A stretch of 64,000 nt of DNA from Burkholderia cepacia ATCC 25416 (GCF_001411495.1 NZ_CP012982.1:1922001-1986000), one strand, 5' to 3'; positions 1 to 8,409 are shown, counted from the stretch's first letter. A program made the numbers and translations. The notes: a model not told the origin generated them from the letters alone.

Positions 1-506
1 TCGCCGCGCAGCACTGCATCGCGCAGGGCGCCGCGCGCGTCGCGGTGCTCGACGTCGATTTCCACCACGGCAACGGCACGCAGGACATCTTCTACGACCG
101 TGCGGACGTGCTGTTCGCATCGATCCACGGCGAGGCGCCGGTGTCGTACCCGTACTTCTCCGGCTACGCGGAGGAGCGCGGCATCGGCGCGGGCGAAGGC
201 TACAACCTGAACCTGCCGCTGCCGAAGGGCACGCTGTGGGACACCTATTCGGCGGCGCTCGACCAGGCGGCAACCGTGATCGCCGCGCATGCGCCCGACG
301 CGCTCGTCGTCTCGCTCGGCGTCGATACCTTCGAGCACGACCCGATCAGCCATTTCCGGCTGCGCTCGCCCGACTACCTGCGCATCGGCGCGGCGCTCGC
401 GCGCCTGAACCTGCCGACGCTGTTCGTGATGGAAGGCGGCTACATGGTCGACGAGATCGGCATCAACGCGGTGAACGTACTGCTGGGATTCGAAGGGCGC
501 GCGTGA
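1..506 (+). CDS. Histone deacetylase / acetylpolyamine amidohydrolase family protein (5' end outside window)
   Basis: The reading frame is open from base 3 and stops at 504-506, so only the C-terminal ~167 residues are present. Visible family signatures are DVDFHHGNGTQ (the Asp-x-His zinc ligands and the active-site His pair), GVDTFEHDP (third zinc Asp) and EGGY with the transition-state Tyr. In this family these residues hold a Zn2+ that activates water to deacetylate acetyl-lysine or acetylated polyamines. A periplasmic amino-acid-type binding protein follows 69 bp downstream on the same strand, which favours a small-molecule amide such as an acetylpolyamine as substrate; that is inference. 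No terminator was seen between the two genes, so they may be cotranscribed. Confidence 0.9.
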   Translation, partial: AAQHCIAQGAARVAVLDVDFHHGNGTQDIFYDRADVLFASIHGEAPVSYPYFSGYAEERGIGAGEGYNLNLPLPKGTLWDTYSAALDQAATVIAAHAPDALVVSLGVDTFEHDPISHFRLRSPDYLRIGAALARLNLPTLFVMEGGYMVDEIGINAVNVLLGFEGRA

Positions 507-575
507 GCGCATGCGCGGCCTTCGACGAACGACGAATCCGAACACGAACGAAGTGCGACAAAGGAGGAGACAGGC

Positions 576-1718
576 ATGAACCGGCATCACAAGACGGCAC
601 TCGCCACCGCGGCCGCATTGACGTGCGCGCTGGCCGCATGGCCCGCGCACGCGGACGAGATCGTGCGCATCGGCCACGTCGCGCCGCTGACCGGCGCGAT
701 CGCGCATCTCGGCAAGGACAGCGAGAACGGCGCGCGGCTCGCGGTCGAGGAAATCAATGCGAAGGGGCTCGTGATCGGCGGCAAGAAGGTCACGCTGCAG
801 CTCGACGCGCAGGACGACGCGGGCGATCCGCGTACCGCGACGCAGGTCGCGCAGCGGCTCGTCGACGACAAGGTGATCGGGGTCGTCGGCCATCACAACT
901 CGGGCACGTCGATTCCGGCGTCGCGCGTCTATCGCGACGGCGGCGTCGTGCAGATCTCGCAGGCCGCGACCAACCCGACCTACACGCAGCAGGGCTTCAA
1001 GACGACCTATCGCGTCGTCGCGACCGACGCGCAGCAGGGGCCCGCGCTCGCGATGTATGCGGCGAAGAACATGGGCATCAGGACGGTGGCCGTGGTCGAC
1101 GATTCGACCGCGTACGGGCAGGGCCTCGCGACCGAGTTCGAGAAAGCCGCGAAGGCGGCCGGCATGAAGGTCGTGTCGCGCGACGCGACCAACGACAAGG
1201 CGATCGACTTCCGCGCGATCCTCACGAAGATCAAGGGCGCGAACCCGGACGCGATCATGTACGGCGGCATGGACGCGACGGGCGGCCCGCTCGCGAAGCA
1301 GGCGCGCCAGCTCGGCATGCGGGCGAAGATCCTCGCCGGCGACGGCGTGTGCTCGACCGACCTGCCGAAGCTCGCGGGCCCGGCCTCCGACAACGTCGTG
1401 TGCTCCGAAGCCGGCATCGCGCTCGAGAAGATGCCGGGCGGCGCGGCGTTCGCGAAGCGCTACGAAGCGCGTTACCACCAGCCGATGCAGGTGTATGCGC
1501 CGTTCTCGTACGACGCCGTCCACATCATCGTCGACGCGATGAAACGCGCGAACTCGACCGATCCGGCGAAGGTGCTGGCCGCGATGCCGGCCACCGACTA
1601 TCGCGGCGTGATCGGCGAAACGAGCTTCACGCCGCAGGGCGACCTGAAGCACGGCGCGATCTCGGTGTTCACGTACAAGAGCGGCAAGAAGGCGCTGCTC
1701 GATATCGTGAAGATGTGA
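576..1718 (+). CDS. ABC transporter substrate-binding protein, branched-chain amino acid (LivJ/LivK) type
   Basis: 380 residues, normal for the periplasmic leucine-binding-protein family. The ATG at 576 is preceded by a strong Shine-Dalgarno AAGGAGGA (561-568). Residues 1-26 form a classic signal peptide ending AHA before DEIVRIGHVAPLTG, the typical start of the mature type I periplasmic binding fold. The next segment, GKDSENGARLAVEEIN, is also diagnostic. No permease or ATPase genes lie beside it, so this is an orphan receptor that must use a transporter encoded elsewhere. The ligand cannot be read from sequence; the upstream deacetylase-type gene hints at an amine or amino-acid compound. 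Confidence 0.92.
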   Translation: MNRHHKTALATAAALTCALAAWPAHADEIVRIGHVAPLTGAIAHLGKDSENGARLAVEEINAKGLVIGGKKVTLQLDAQDDAGDPRTATQVAQRLVDDKVIGVVGHHNSGTSIPASRVYRDGGVVQISQAATNPTYTQQGFKTTYRVVATDAQQGPALAMYAAKNMGIRTVAVVDDSTAYGQGLATEFEKAAKAAGMKVVSRDATNDKAIDFRAILTKIKGANPDAIMYGGMDATGGPLAKQARQLGMRAKILAGDGVCSTDLPKLAGPASDNVVCSEAGIALEKMPGGAAFAKRYEARYHQPMQVYAPFSYDAVHIIVDAMKRANSTDPAKVLAAMPATDYRGVIGETSFTPQGDLKHGAISVFTYKSGKKALLDIVKM

Positions 1719-1798
1719 CGCGGCGGTGATGTTGCGTTGGTGTTGCGTCTGATGTCGCGGGGGCCGCGAAGCGGGACAGGCTTCGCGGCCTTCGCCGT

Positions 1799-2668
1799 TT
1801 ACAGCGCGCGCACTCGCGTACTGTCGGCGCGGCGCTCCGCGTCGTGCACGATGTGCAGCTCGCGTGCGCGGATCGGCAGCACGCAATCCGCATCGGCAAG
1901 CGCCTTGCGCACCTGGCGCGCGAGGCGCCAGCGCATTGCCCAGAACTTGTCGGTGTGCGTCCACACGCGCATGTTCGCGACCGCCGTGCTGTCGTCGAAG
2001 CGCATCACCATCACGTCCGGTTCCGGCTCGCGGAGCACGTCGGGATCGGCGAGCGCCAGCTTGCGCAGCGCATCGAGCGCACGGTCGATGTCGTCGTGTA
2101 CCGATACTTCCACTTCGAGATCGAGACGGCGCGTCGGATTGCGCGTGTAGTTGCGAATCGAGCTGCCCCACAGCGCGCTGTTCGGCACGTACTCGCAGAT
2201 GCCGTCCGGTTTCGTCAGCCGCGTCATGAAGAGACCGACCTCGTCGACGGTGCCCGCGACGCCCGTGCCGCCGTCGATATAGTCGCCGACCTTGAACGGC
2301 CGCAGCAGCAGGAGCATGATGCCGGCCGCGATGTTCTGCATCGTGCCTTGAAGCGCGAGCCCGATCGCGAGGCCTGCGGCGCCGAGCACCGCGACGATGC
2401 TCGCGGTTTCGATGCCGAGCTGCGACAGCGCGCCGACGATCGCGACGATGCGGATGCCCCACACGGCCACGTCGCAGAGGATCGGCCGCAGCGTGTCGTC
2501 GACGCGCTCCTTGTTCGAGAGCAGGCGGTTCAGCCAGTTGCCGATGCGTTTCGACAGCCACCAGCCGACGACGAGCAGCGCCAGGCCGGCACATAGCTTG
2601 ATGGAGAGGGTGGACAGTGCGTTCCACAGGAACGTCCAGCGTTCCGGGTGTAGTTGGTCGAGAAACAT
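1799..2668 (-). CDS. MscS-family small-conductance mechanosensitive ion channel
   Basis: 289 residues starting at the ATG complementary to 2666-2668 (MFLDQLHPERW). The frame stays open upstream, but that part is Arg-rich and not channel-like. Three hydrophobic segments occupy about residues 20-130. The third carries the Gly/Ala-rich pore helix (VLGAAGLAIGLALQGT, then NIAAGIMLLLLRPFKVGDYI) that marks MscS, and it is followed by the beta-rich cytoplasmic vestibule domain. These channels open under membrane tension to release solutes during hypo-osmotic shock. The Shine-Dalgarno before the chosen start is weak. The gene diverges from the M23 peptidase gene across 340 bp. Confidence 0.9.
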   Translation of the reverse strand: MFLDQLHPERWTFLWNALSTLSIKLCAGLALLVVGWWLSKRIGNWLNRLLSNKERVDDTLRPILCDVAVWGIRIVAIVGALSQLGIETASIVAVLGAAGLAIGLALQGTMQNIAAGIMLLLLRPFKVGDYIDGGTGVAGTVDEVGLFMTRLTKPDGICEYVPNSALWGSSIRNYTRNPTRRLDLEVEVSVHDDIDRALDALRKLALADPDVLREPEPDVMVMRFDDSTAVANMRVWTHTDKFWAMRWRLARQVRKALADADCVLPIRARELHIVHDAERRADSTRVRAL

Positions 2669-3008
2669 GAAGGGATTCCGGGTTGAGGAAGCCGTGCGCG
2701 ATGCGACGCGAACGTGCCGTGGTCGGGCACGCTCGCGCTCACGCGCCGGAAGCGTTCGACTGTACCTGCGGCACGATGGTTCGCACGCATGGGTGGGGTC
2801 GAATGCCGCACAGCCGTGCCGTCGGTGCACGACATCGCGATTTCGATCTAGTACGAAGCGACTTTTCCAGTAACTGAGACTTGTCCTATTCAGCTGCTTC
2901 GATCGCGCCGATACACTCGTCTTCACGTTGCCGGGTCGCGACGATCGTTCCTCCGCGATACCCGGTTCTTTCCCGATTTTTCATTGACAGATAGCGAGTG
3001 ACGACGTC
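2669..3008. other. Divergent intergenic region, mscS-like / M23 peptidase
   Basis: 340 bp between two divergent starts. It must hold both promoters, but I see no strong sigma70 hexamer pair, palindrome or small ORF with a convincing ribosome-binding site. Confidence 0.5.
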
Positions 3009-4373
3009 ATGCGGTTAGACCTGCGTTTCCGTCTCGCACGCGAACAAGGTCTATCCGCGCTCCGCGGTGCTTGCGGTTTCCCGATGCGCCGCGCGCTGCT
3101 GCGCGGTGTCGTCGCGGCCGCCTGTGTGGCGGGTTCACCGGGTGCGTCGGCGCATGTGTCCCACGACACCGCGCCGTTTTCGCCCGTGACGGCCGACCTT
3201 GTCGACGTGCCCTTTTTCGATGCCGCGCGAACGACGTGGGGCGGCTTGCATGCATCGTCGGCAGCACCGCTCGACGTTGCCTACGCGTCGCCTGCGTCGA
3301 CCGTGCCGAGCGTGCATGAACGCGATGGCGCCGTTGCGCGCTTCGGTGCATGTGTGGCCTACCGCGTGCTGTGCGATGCGGCGCGCGGTGCGGTCGAACG
3401 CGCGTACGCGTCGAGGTTCGATTACGGTCTTGCATCGGCGTTGCCCGCGATGGGTGAACGGGCCGCGTACGAACGGCGTCCCGTCGATCTCGCCGCCGCT
3501 GAACCGTTCGTGCTCGAAGAGGCCGAGCGCGGCGCGCGTGGCGGCGCGATCGTCGGCAGCCTGCGGGCGTCGCTGGCGCGCGCCGATCTGCCGGCCGGCG
3601 TTGCCGAGCAGGTCGTCCGCATGCTCGCCGGGCGCATCGACCTGAAACAGCATGGCGCACTCGGCGACACCTTCCGCGTCGCATACGAACCCGACGACAG
3701 CGCGATGCAGCCGGGCGGCACGCGCGTGACGGCGCTCGAGCTTCGCTTTCGCGGCCAGTACGTCGCGGGCGTGTGGTTTGCGCCCGCTGACGGTGCGTCG
3801 GGTGGCTATTACGACTTCGACGGCGTGCCGCTCGCCGGTTCGCGGTTTGCGATGCCGGTCAACGCAACGCGGATCAGCTCGCATTTCGGGGCGCGCGTGC
3901 ATCCGGTGACCGGCGCGCGTCATGTGCATTCCGGCGTCGATCTCGCGGCACCGGCCGGGCGCGCGGTTCATGCGTCGGAACGTGGGGTCGTGACGTTCAT
4001 CGGCACCGAGCCGAGCGGCTATGGCAAGTACGTGGTGATTCGCCATGAAGGCGGCTATGCGTCGTACTACGCGCACCTGTCGGCGTTCGAGCCGACGCTG
4101 CGAACCGGCATGCGGGTCGCGCGCGGCCAGCGTGTCGGCGCGGTCGGCAGCACGGGGACGGCCACGGGGCCGCATCTGCATTTCGAGGTGCGCAGGCATG
4201 ACCGTCTCGTCGACCCGGTCGCGCTGGTACAGGCGGGCGACGCGGCGAAGCTGAAGGGCGAGCGGCGCGTGGCGTTCAATCAGGTGGCGCTCGGTGCGCG
4301 CACGCAGCTCGCGTCTGCCGACTGGCTGCGGTCGGTCGCGATGTCGACGCTTTCCCCGTCGCACGATGGTTGA
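3009..4373 (+). CDS. M23-family peptidase (LytM-type murein endopeptidase)
   Basis: 454 residues. The N terminus (to about residue 45) has a basic start and a hydrophobic run ending in Ala-rich sequence, consistent with export. The C-terminal third is the lysostaphin-fold M23 domain: HxxxD (H307, D311 in HSGVDLA), the middle signature GYGKYVVIRHEGG...YYAHLS, and the HLHFEV motif (H389, H391). Zn ligands expected from the family are H307, D311 and H391, so the enzyme should be active rather than a degenerate EnvC/NlpD-type activator. Family members cut peptide cross-links of murein. The region at about residues 170-290 resembles the accessory domain of MepM-like enzymes. The gene stands alone, divergent from the channel gene. 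Confidence 0.92.
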   Translation: MRLDLRFRLAREQGLSALRGACGFPMRRALLRGVVAAACVAGSPGASAHVSHDTAPFSPVTADLVDVPFFDAARTTWGGLHASSAAPLDVAYASPASTVPSVHERDGAVARFGACVAYRVLCDAARGAVERAYASRFDYGLASALPAMGERAAYERRPVDLAAAEPFVLEEAERGARGGAIVGSLRASLARADLPAGVAEQVVRMLAGRIDLKQHGALGDTFRVAYEPDDSAMQPGGTRVTALELRFRGQYVAGVWFAPADGASGGYYDFDGVPLAGSRFAMPVNATRISSHFGARVHPVTGARHVHSGVDLAAPAGRAVHASERGVVTFIGTEPSGYGKYVVIRHEGGYASYYAHLSAFEPTLRTGMRVARGQRVGAVGSTGTATGPHLHFEVRRHDRLVDPVALVQAGDAAKLKGERRVAFNQVALGARTQLASADWLRSVAMSTLSPSHDG

Positions 4374-4629
4374 CCCCGCGGACTTGCAATGTGGGAATTA
4401 GATCGTTTGGTTAACTGACGAATCGCAAAGACGTCGCCTTAGAGTCTGAAGGAAGCGTGTAGAAGACGAATTGACAAACGGAAGCCGGATACCCGGTTCA
4501 CCTGGCCTGACGAGAGGTACCTGATCGGGGCGCGTGGCCGGCAGCGGGCATGTCGCTTTGTCGCAGGAGTCGCAATACATGCGGATGGTCACGTGCCCGG
4601 AGCGCGCCGACCGGAAGGACTCGACAGGT

Positions 4630-4658
4630 TTGACGGGAGTTAGCAAATTTGCTAATAT
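4630..4658 (+). promoter_or_regulatory. Promoter and palindromic operator of the first HigBA-type module
   Basis: A -35-like TTGACG (4630-4635) and -10-like TAATAT (4653-4658) are 17 bp apart. The spacer contains a perfect 14-bp palindrome, TAGCAAATTTGCTA (4641-4654), whose last two bases are the first two of the -10. The toxin ATG is at 4663, so the transcript would be leaderless or nearly so, and no Shine-Dalgarno is visible. Antitoxins of this class usually repress their own operon through such a site. The second module of this family (43.1-43.7 kb) has an almost identical palindrome. Confidence 0.7.
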
Positions 4659-4662
4659 CGCG

Positions 4663-4995
4663 ATGAAGAAGTGGACGATCCTGTACTACGACGAACGGGT
4701 AAAGCGTGATGTGTTCGCTTTGCCCAAGGGCATTCTGGCTGGCTACCTCCGACTGATCGAGGCGATGGAAGAACACGGTGCGGATCTGCGGATGCCGTAT
4801 TCGCGCGCGATGGGGGAAGGATTGTTTGAATTGCGCCCGCGAGGCCGTGAAGGCATCGGGCGTGTGTTCTATTGCATCCGGGTGGGATATGAACTCGTCG
4901 TCCTGCATTCCTTCGTCAAGAAGACGCAGGAAACACCCAACGACGAGTTGCAAATCGCCCGCAGGCGAATGAAGGAGGTACGTAACAATGGCTAA
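4663..4995 (+). CDS. Type II toxin, RelE/HigB superfamily (phage Gp49-like family)
   Basis: 110 residues from the ATG at 4663 (MKKWTILYYDERV). The frame is open further upstream, but the promoter and palindrome lie there and the family begins at about this point. Typical features are VFALPKGILAGYLRLIEAM near the start, the basic GLFELRPRG strand, GIGRVFYC, and the closing LHSFVKKTQETP followed by a basic helix. Proteins of this superfamily are mRNA interferases acting on ribosome-bound mRNA. Toxin-before-antitoxin order and an 8-bp overlap with the next gene give a HigBA-type operon. It is clearly paralogous to the toxin at 43396-43737. Confidence 0.88.
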   Translation: MKKWTILYYDERVKRDVFALPKGILAGYLRLIEAMEEHGADLRMPYSRAMGEGLFELRPRGREGIGRVFYCIRVGYELVVLHSFVKKTQETPNDELQIARRRMKEVRNNG

Positions 4996-5320
4996 GGCTC
5001 GCCCCGCACATACAAGCGAGGAGCGGTATGCACCGGTCCGACACACTGCCGAAGACACCGCACGTCTGCTCACCGATCCGGCCATCAAGGCGGAATACGA
5101 TGCACTGGAAGAGGAGTTCACCGCGCTTCGTGCGTTGCTCGACGCGCGCAAGGATGCGGGCCTGACTCAGGCTCAGGTCGCCGAACGAATGGGCACCACG
5201 ACGTCGGCCGTATCGAGGCTCGAAGCTTCGTTTTCGAGCGAGAAGCACTCGCCGTCGTTTGCGACGCTGCGCAAGTACGCCGCAGCGTGCGGCAAGAAGC
5301 TCGTCATTTCGTTCGCATGA
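4988..5320 (+). CDS. Antitoxin of the first HigBA-type module, XRE-family helix-turn-helix protein
   Basis: 110 residues, ATG at 4988 overlapping the toxin end by 8 bp, with GGAGG about 10 bp upstream inside the toxin gene. The helix-turn-helix is at about residues 55-80 (GLTQAQVAERMGTTTSAVSRLE). The last 17 residues, LRKYAAACGKKLVISFA, are identical to those of the antitoxin at 43122-43409. By family, it should neutralise the toxin and bind the 14-bp palindrome upstream. Residues 1-30 have no counterpart in the second antitoxin and may determine partner specificity. Confidence 0.9.
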   Translation: MAKARPAHTSEERYAPVRHTAEDTARLLTDPAIKAEYDALEEEFTALRALLDARKDAGLTQAQVAERMGTTTSAVSRLEASFSSEKHSPSFATLRKYAAACGKKLVISFA

Positions 5321-5506
5321 ACACGCTGGCGTCAGGCGCTGATTTCGCAAACGAACTTCGTCGGGAGACCGCATACGCGGCCACGATCCTGACTGTGAAT
5401 CCCGCACCTCGAGAAACTGCAGCCCGTCCGGTTCATCGTGTGGGCACTTCGTAGTCGAACACATTGGCTGCAGAATCAGCGTGGTTCGATTGTTTGTCAC
5501 GTTCGT

Positions 5507-6352
5507 TCACGTTAACGCCACAGGTTCGACCGGCAACCAGATTTCCAGCACGCCGGCGCCCGTCACCGGATCGTAGTCGCCGCTGTAGCGCTCGAACTCG
5601 GGTGCGTCCACCGCCTTGAATCCCGACGTCGGCAGCCAGCCGTTCCAGATGCTGTAGAAGGTCTGGTGCAATGTCGAGACATGCCCGGCGTGTTCGAACA
5701 CCGCGTACCGCTGTGGCGCCAGTTCGACCCAGCGAAACGGCGCGGGCACTCGGTCGCGGCTCGTGACTTCCACGCCCGCGATGTATTCGAAGCTGCCGTC
5801 CGCATCGGGGTTGCAGCACACGCCGTACGTCACGTCGCCGACCTGGCCGGGAAGGGTACCAATGTATGGGATGAACGCTTGCCAGAGCGCCGGAATCCCT
5901 TCGTTGGTGTCAAACGTATAGCGGTCGCTCATGCCCGCGATCAACCGCTTGCCGGCGGTTTCGAAGCGCGACGGCCTCACGTCGATGATCTTCAGTTCTT
6001 TCATGCGCAGCGGCTCCACAAGAGACAATCCGTCGAGGGTGCGCCGTGCCCGCACGTCCTCGGGCGTGACGCCGAAGAGATCGCGGAAGGCGCGCGTGAA
6101 CGCCTCATGGGAGCCATAGCCGGCATCGAGCGCCACGTGCAGGATGTCCGGCGCGCCTTGCGCGAGTGCGCGTGCCGCGCGCGTGAGCCGCCGCGACCGC
6201 ACGTAGCGCATGACCGGCCAGCCGGTATTCATCGAGAACAGGCGCGAGAAGCCGAAGCGAGACATGTCGCAACTGGCGGAGATCCTGTCGAGCGTCAGTT
6301 CCGTGTCCAGTTTGGTTTCGATAAACCAGAGTGCTTGTCCTACCGGATTCAT
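5507..6352 (-). CDS. AraC-family transcriptional regulator with GyrI-like effector domain
   Basis: 281 residues, start complementary to 6350-6352. The two AraC helix-turn-helix motifs are at the N terminus (about 8-110: LDRISASCDMSRFGFSRLF and HVALDAGYGSHEAFTRAF). The C-terminal half (about 118-281) is a GyrI/SOUL-like ligand domain beginning MKELKIIDVRPSRFE and ending EIWLPVEP. This Rob/BmrR-like layout is typical of regulators that sense amphipathic small molecules. It lies downstream of the lectin operon on the same strand, with 153 bp and a hairpin between. It could regulate neighbours or itself; no operator was identified. Confidence 0.9.
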   Translation of the reverse strand: MNPVGQALWFIETKLDTELTLDRISASCDMSRFGFSRLFSMNTGWPVMRYVRSRRLTRAARALAQGAPDILHVALDAGYGSHEAFTRAFRDLFGVTPEDVRARRTLDGLSLVEPLRMKELKIIDVRPSRFETAGKRLIAGMSDRYTFDTNEGIPALWQAFIPYIGTLPGQVGDVTYGVCCNPDADGSFEYIAGVEVTSRDRVPAPFRWVELAPQRYAVFEHAGHVSTLHQTFYSIWNGWLPTSGFKAVDAPEFERYSGDYDPVTGAGVLEIWLPVEPVALT

Positions 6353-6460
6353 GGCGTGCCAATGAGTGTGTCGGGCGGACTATATGGTATCGGCGCCGGG
6401 GGCATTTGATCGTTCTTGCGGCGCGGGCGGGGCGTGCGCCGGCTGACGCACTCGAACAGA

Positions 6461-6484
6461 TCGCCACGCCGGGCGGCGTGGCGA
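6461..6484 (-). terminator. Stem-loop downstream of bclC
   Basis: A perfect 10-bp GC-rich stem (TCGCCACGCC 6461-6470 with its complement 6475-6484, 4-nt loop) sits 22 bp past the bclC stop. No T-run follows on the minus strand, so it may be a weak or processing-type terminator. Confidence 0.5.
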
Positions 6485-6505
6485 CGGCGGGCAGGGCGGT
6501 GTGAC

Positions 6506-7327
6506 TCAGCCCAGCGGCCAGTTCAGGAACACGATGCCGTCGTTGTAGTCGTCGTCGGCGCCGTCTTCCGAGCCGACGATCCCGAAATACGACTTCTTGA
6601 AGATATCGACCTGCCGCGAGCCGAGCCGCGACGGCTTGCCGTTCGCCATCACGATCACGCGCACGCGTCCCTTGCCGGAATCGAGCACCTTGGTGCCGAG
6701 GTTCTGGTCCTGCGCGCCGGCACCCTTGAACGTGGCGGCCGGTTTCGGGTTGTCGTCGACGTAGATGTCGATCGTCTGGTCGTTCGCCGCGTTGGTGAGC
6801 GCGGTGACGCCGAACTTGATGTTCGGCGGCAGGTTGAACGTGCCGTCGCGCTCGCCGCCGCCGATGCTGCCGGCACCGCTGCCGCCCTCCGCACCGGTTT
6901 CGTTGCCGCCGCCGGCGGGCGACGGCGACGCCGCCGCCGTTTCCCCGATCGCGGACAGGCTCGCGTACGAGTCGATATGCATCGCGCTGCCGCGCACGCT
7001 TTTCCACTGGCCCTTCACGAACGTGACGCCGGTGCCGACGTCGATCGTCGCGACGAGCGTGAACGGCATGCGCCCGGTGCTTTCGGGCACCTTCGACGAA
7101 TAGGTGAAGCAGCCGTCCGCGACGACGCCCTTGTCGGTCGCGATCGCGAAATAGATGCCGGGGAAGTTGTTGCCGGTCGCGTACGGCGTCGGCACGTTGA
7201 GGATGACCTGCAGTTTCCCGTTTCGAATCTCTGCCTTGGCGATGTCGATGTACAGGCCCGGGATGTCGACGTAGGTCTCCGAGGTCGCCACGGGTGCACT
7301 GATGATCGAAGCCGAAAGGAGGGGCAT
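6506..7327 (-). CDS. bclC: Lectin BclC (BC2L-C), two-domain superlectin
   Basis: 273 residues from the ATG complementary to 7325-7327 (MPLLSASIISAPV), with GGAGA 5-6 bp upstream; the open frame extends upstream but the known protein starts here. Residues 1-~130 match the TNF-like fucose-binding domain of B. cenocepacia BC2L-C. Then comes a Gly/Ser-rich linker (about 135-160). Residues ~160-273 form the LecB-like calcium-dependent domain with the EDGADDDYNDGIVFLNWPLG end, whose acidic residues and C-terminal Gly bind two Ca2+ and the sugar. The known protein binds fucosylated and mannose/heptose glycans and is seen at the cell surface. Cotranscribed with bclA (124 bp upstream). The bclB gene known to follow in B. 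cenocepacia J2315 is absent here. Confidence 0.95.
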   Translation of the reverse strand: MPLLSASIISAPVATSETYVDIPGLYIDIAKAEIRNGKLQVILNVPTPYATGNNFPGIYFAIATDKGVVADGCFTYSSKVPESTGRMPFTLVATIDVGTGVTFVKGQWKSVRGSAMHIDSYASLSAIGETAAASPSPAGGGNETGAEGGSGAGSIGGGERDGTFNLPPNIKFGVTALTNAANDQTIDIYVDDNPKPAATFKGAGAQDQNLGTKVLDSGKGRVRVIVMANGKPSRLGSRQVDIFKKSYFGIVGSEDGADDDYNDGIVFLNWPLG

Positions 7328-7395
7328 GGATGTCTCCGTTGGTAGGACGGGTTTCTGTGGAGTGCGGCGCGAGGCGCCGCTGAATGCGGTGCCCA

Positions 7396-7426
7396 ACCGC
7401 CGGCCGGCCCGGAGGCGGCCGGCGGT
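7396..7426 (-). other. Intercistronic stem-loop in the bclA-bclC operon
   Basis: A perfect 10-bp inverted repeat (ACCGCCGGCC 7396-7405 with 7417-7426, 11-nt loop) lies 25 bp after the bclA stop. There is no T-run, so it may reduce read-through to bclC or protect the 3' end of a bclA message, giving more BclA than BclC. That role is inference. Confidence 0.5.
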
Positions 7427-7451
7427 GGTCGGTCGTCGGCCGTGCGTCAGG

Positions 7452-7841
7452 TCAGCCGATCGGCCACTGGAGCACGACGATGCCGTCGTTGTAGTCGCTG
7501 TCGTGGCCGTCTTCCGACACGACGATCCCGAAGTTGACCGTGTACGGCGAGCCGTCCGATTTCTTGCCGTTGATCGGCGCGAGGCGCGCGTCGGTGGCTG
7601 ACGGCTTGCCGTTCACCGACACTTCGAAGCGGATCTTGCCGTTGCCGGAATTCAGCGTCGCTTCACGCGGGCCGTCGCGCGTCGTCAGCTTGTGATACGC
7701 GGCGGGTTCCTTGCTGTCGCCGATGAACAGCTTGATGTGCTGCTGCTCGGCGGCATTCGCGAAGAAAATCGCGCGGAAATCGGTATTCGGCGGAATCGAA
7801 AACTCGCCGGCGCGATTGGAAGACGTTTGAGAATCGGCCAT
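7452..7841 (-). CDS. bclA: Lectin BclA (BC2L-A), mannose/heptose-specific calcium-dependent lectin
   Basis: 129 residues, the exact length of B. cenocepacia BC2L-A, which I recognise by sequence. The start complementary to 7839-7841 has a strong AGGAGGAG Shine-Dalgarno. It is a single LecB-like domain ending SEDGHDSDYNDGIVVLQWPIG; the acidic loop supplies Ca2+ ligands and the C-terminal Gly reaches the dimer partner's site. The known protein is a homodimer that binds mannosides and bacterial heptose. There is no signal peptide, as in characterised homologues. It is the first gene of the bclA-bclC operon. The operon is known to be quorum-sensing controlled (CepR) in B. cenocepacia, but I find no convincing lux-box here. 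Confidence 0.97.
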   Translation of the reverse strand: MADSQTSSNRAGEFSIPPNTDFRAIFFANAAEQQHIKLFIGDSKEPAAYHKLTTRDGPREATLNSGNGKIRFEVSVNGKPSATDARLAPINGKKSDGSPYTVNFGIVVSEDGHDSDYNDGIVVLQWPIG

Positions 7842-8409
7842 GCTCTCCTCCTGAGGAATGATGGGTAAGGCTTGGAGCTGTGTCGCGCAAACGTTTGCCG
7901 TTTGAAATGCGACGCATCGAGCATGCCGAAAAATAAATCAGAAAATATTCGCCGAGGAATGGCTATTGTTCAGTAAATCGAAAACCAAGGTTAATCGATT
8001 TAATGAAGCGTGTTTAATTGGCGCTATTTGCAGATATTCGAGAAACTATATCGGCGCCCATATCGCTTTTCTGAACGATGCGCGATAACGCCGGCGGGGA
8101 GGCAGGGGAGGCGACAGCAATCGGGCTTGGGCGCGGACGTTCGGCGTTCGCATATGGCAGCGTTCGTTTCAACATCAGCATCTCGGTCATGGCCGCGCCC
8201 ACCGGCCACCACCGAACGCCCGCGCCGAAACCCGATCGCGATGGAAATGGGGTGCGGCAACCGGCGAAGTGGATTGACCCACTCACTCCGAACGTGAACA
8301 GGGCTCCACCGGCGCCGCACCCAAGAAGCATATCGACGGGGCTGCGCGACGCCTATCGGACAGGACTGATTCTGAGCGATCAAATTCGGCGTCATTTGCG
8401 CCCGGCCCG
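7842..8409. other. Intergenic region upstream of bclA and leuA
   Basis: About 570 bp between divergent units. On the bclA side there is an AT-rich stretch (about 7925-8010) and a perfect 12-bp palindrome GCAAACGTTTGC at 7887-7898. The rest (8010-8400) has short overlapping ORFs on both strands, none with a ribosome-binding site or recognisable product, so I leave it non-coding. Confidence 0.5.
7887..7898. promoter_or_regulatory. Palindrome GCAAACGTTTGC upstream of bclA
   Basis: Perfect 12-bp palindrome, 46 bp upstream of the bclA start codon. Its CG-centred form resembles LacI/GalR/PurR-family operators, suggesting a possible carbohydrate- or purine-type regulator for the lectin operon. This is inference from shape only. 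Confidence 0.4.

Noticed and set aside
7842..7900. A CepR (lux-box) site upstream of bclA
   Set aside because: Known regulation led me to look, but no sequence fits a CTGT-N-ACAG type dyad convincingly.
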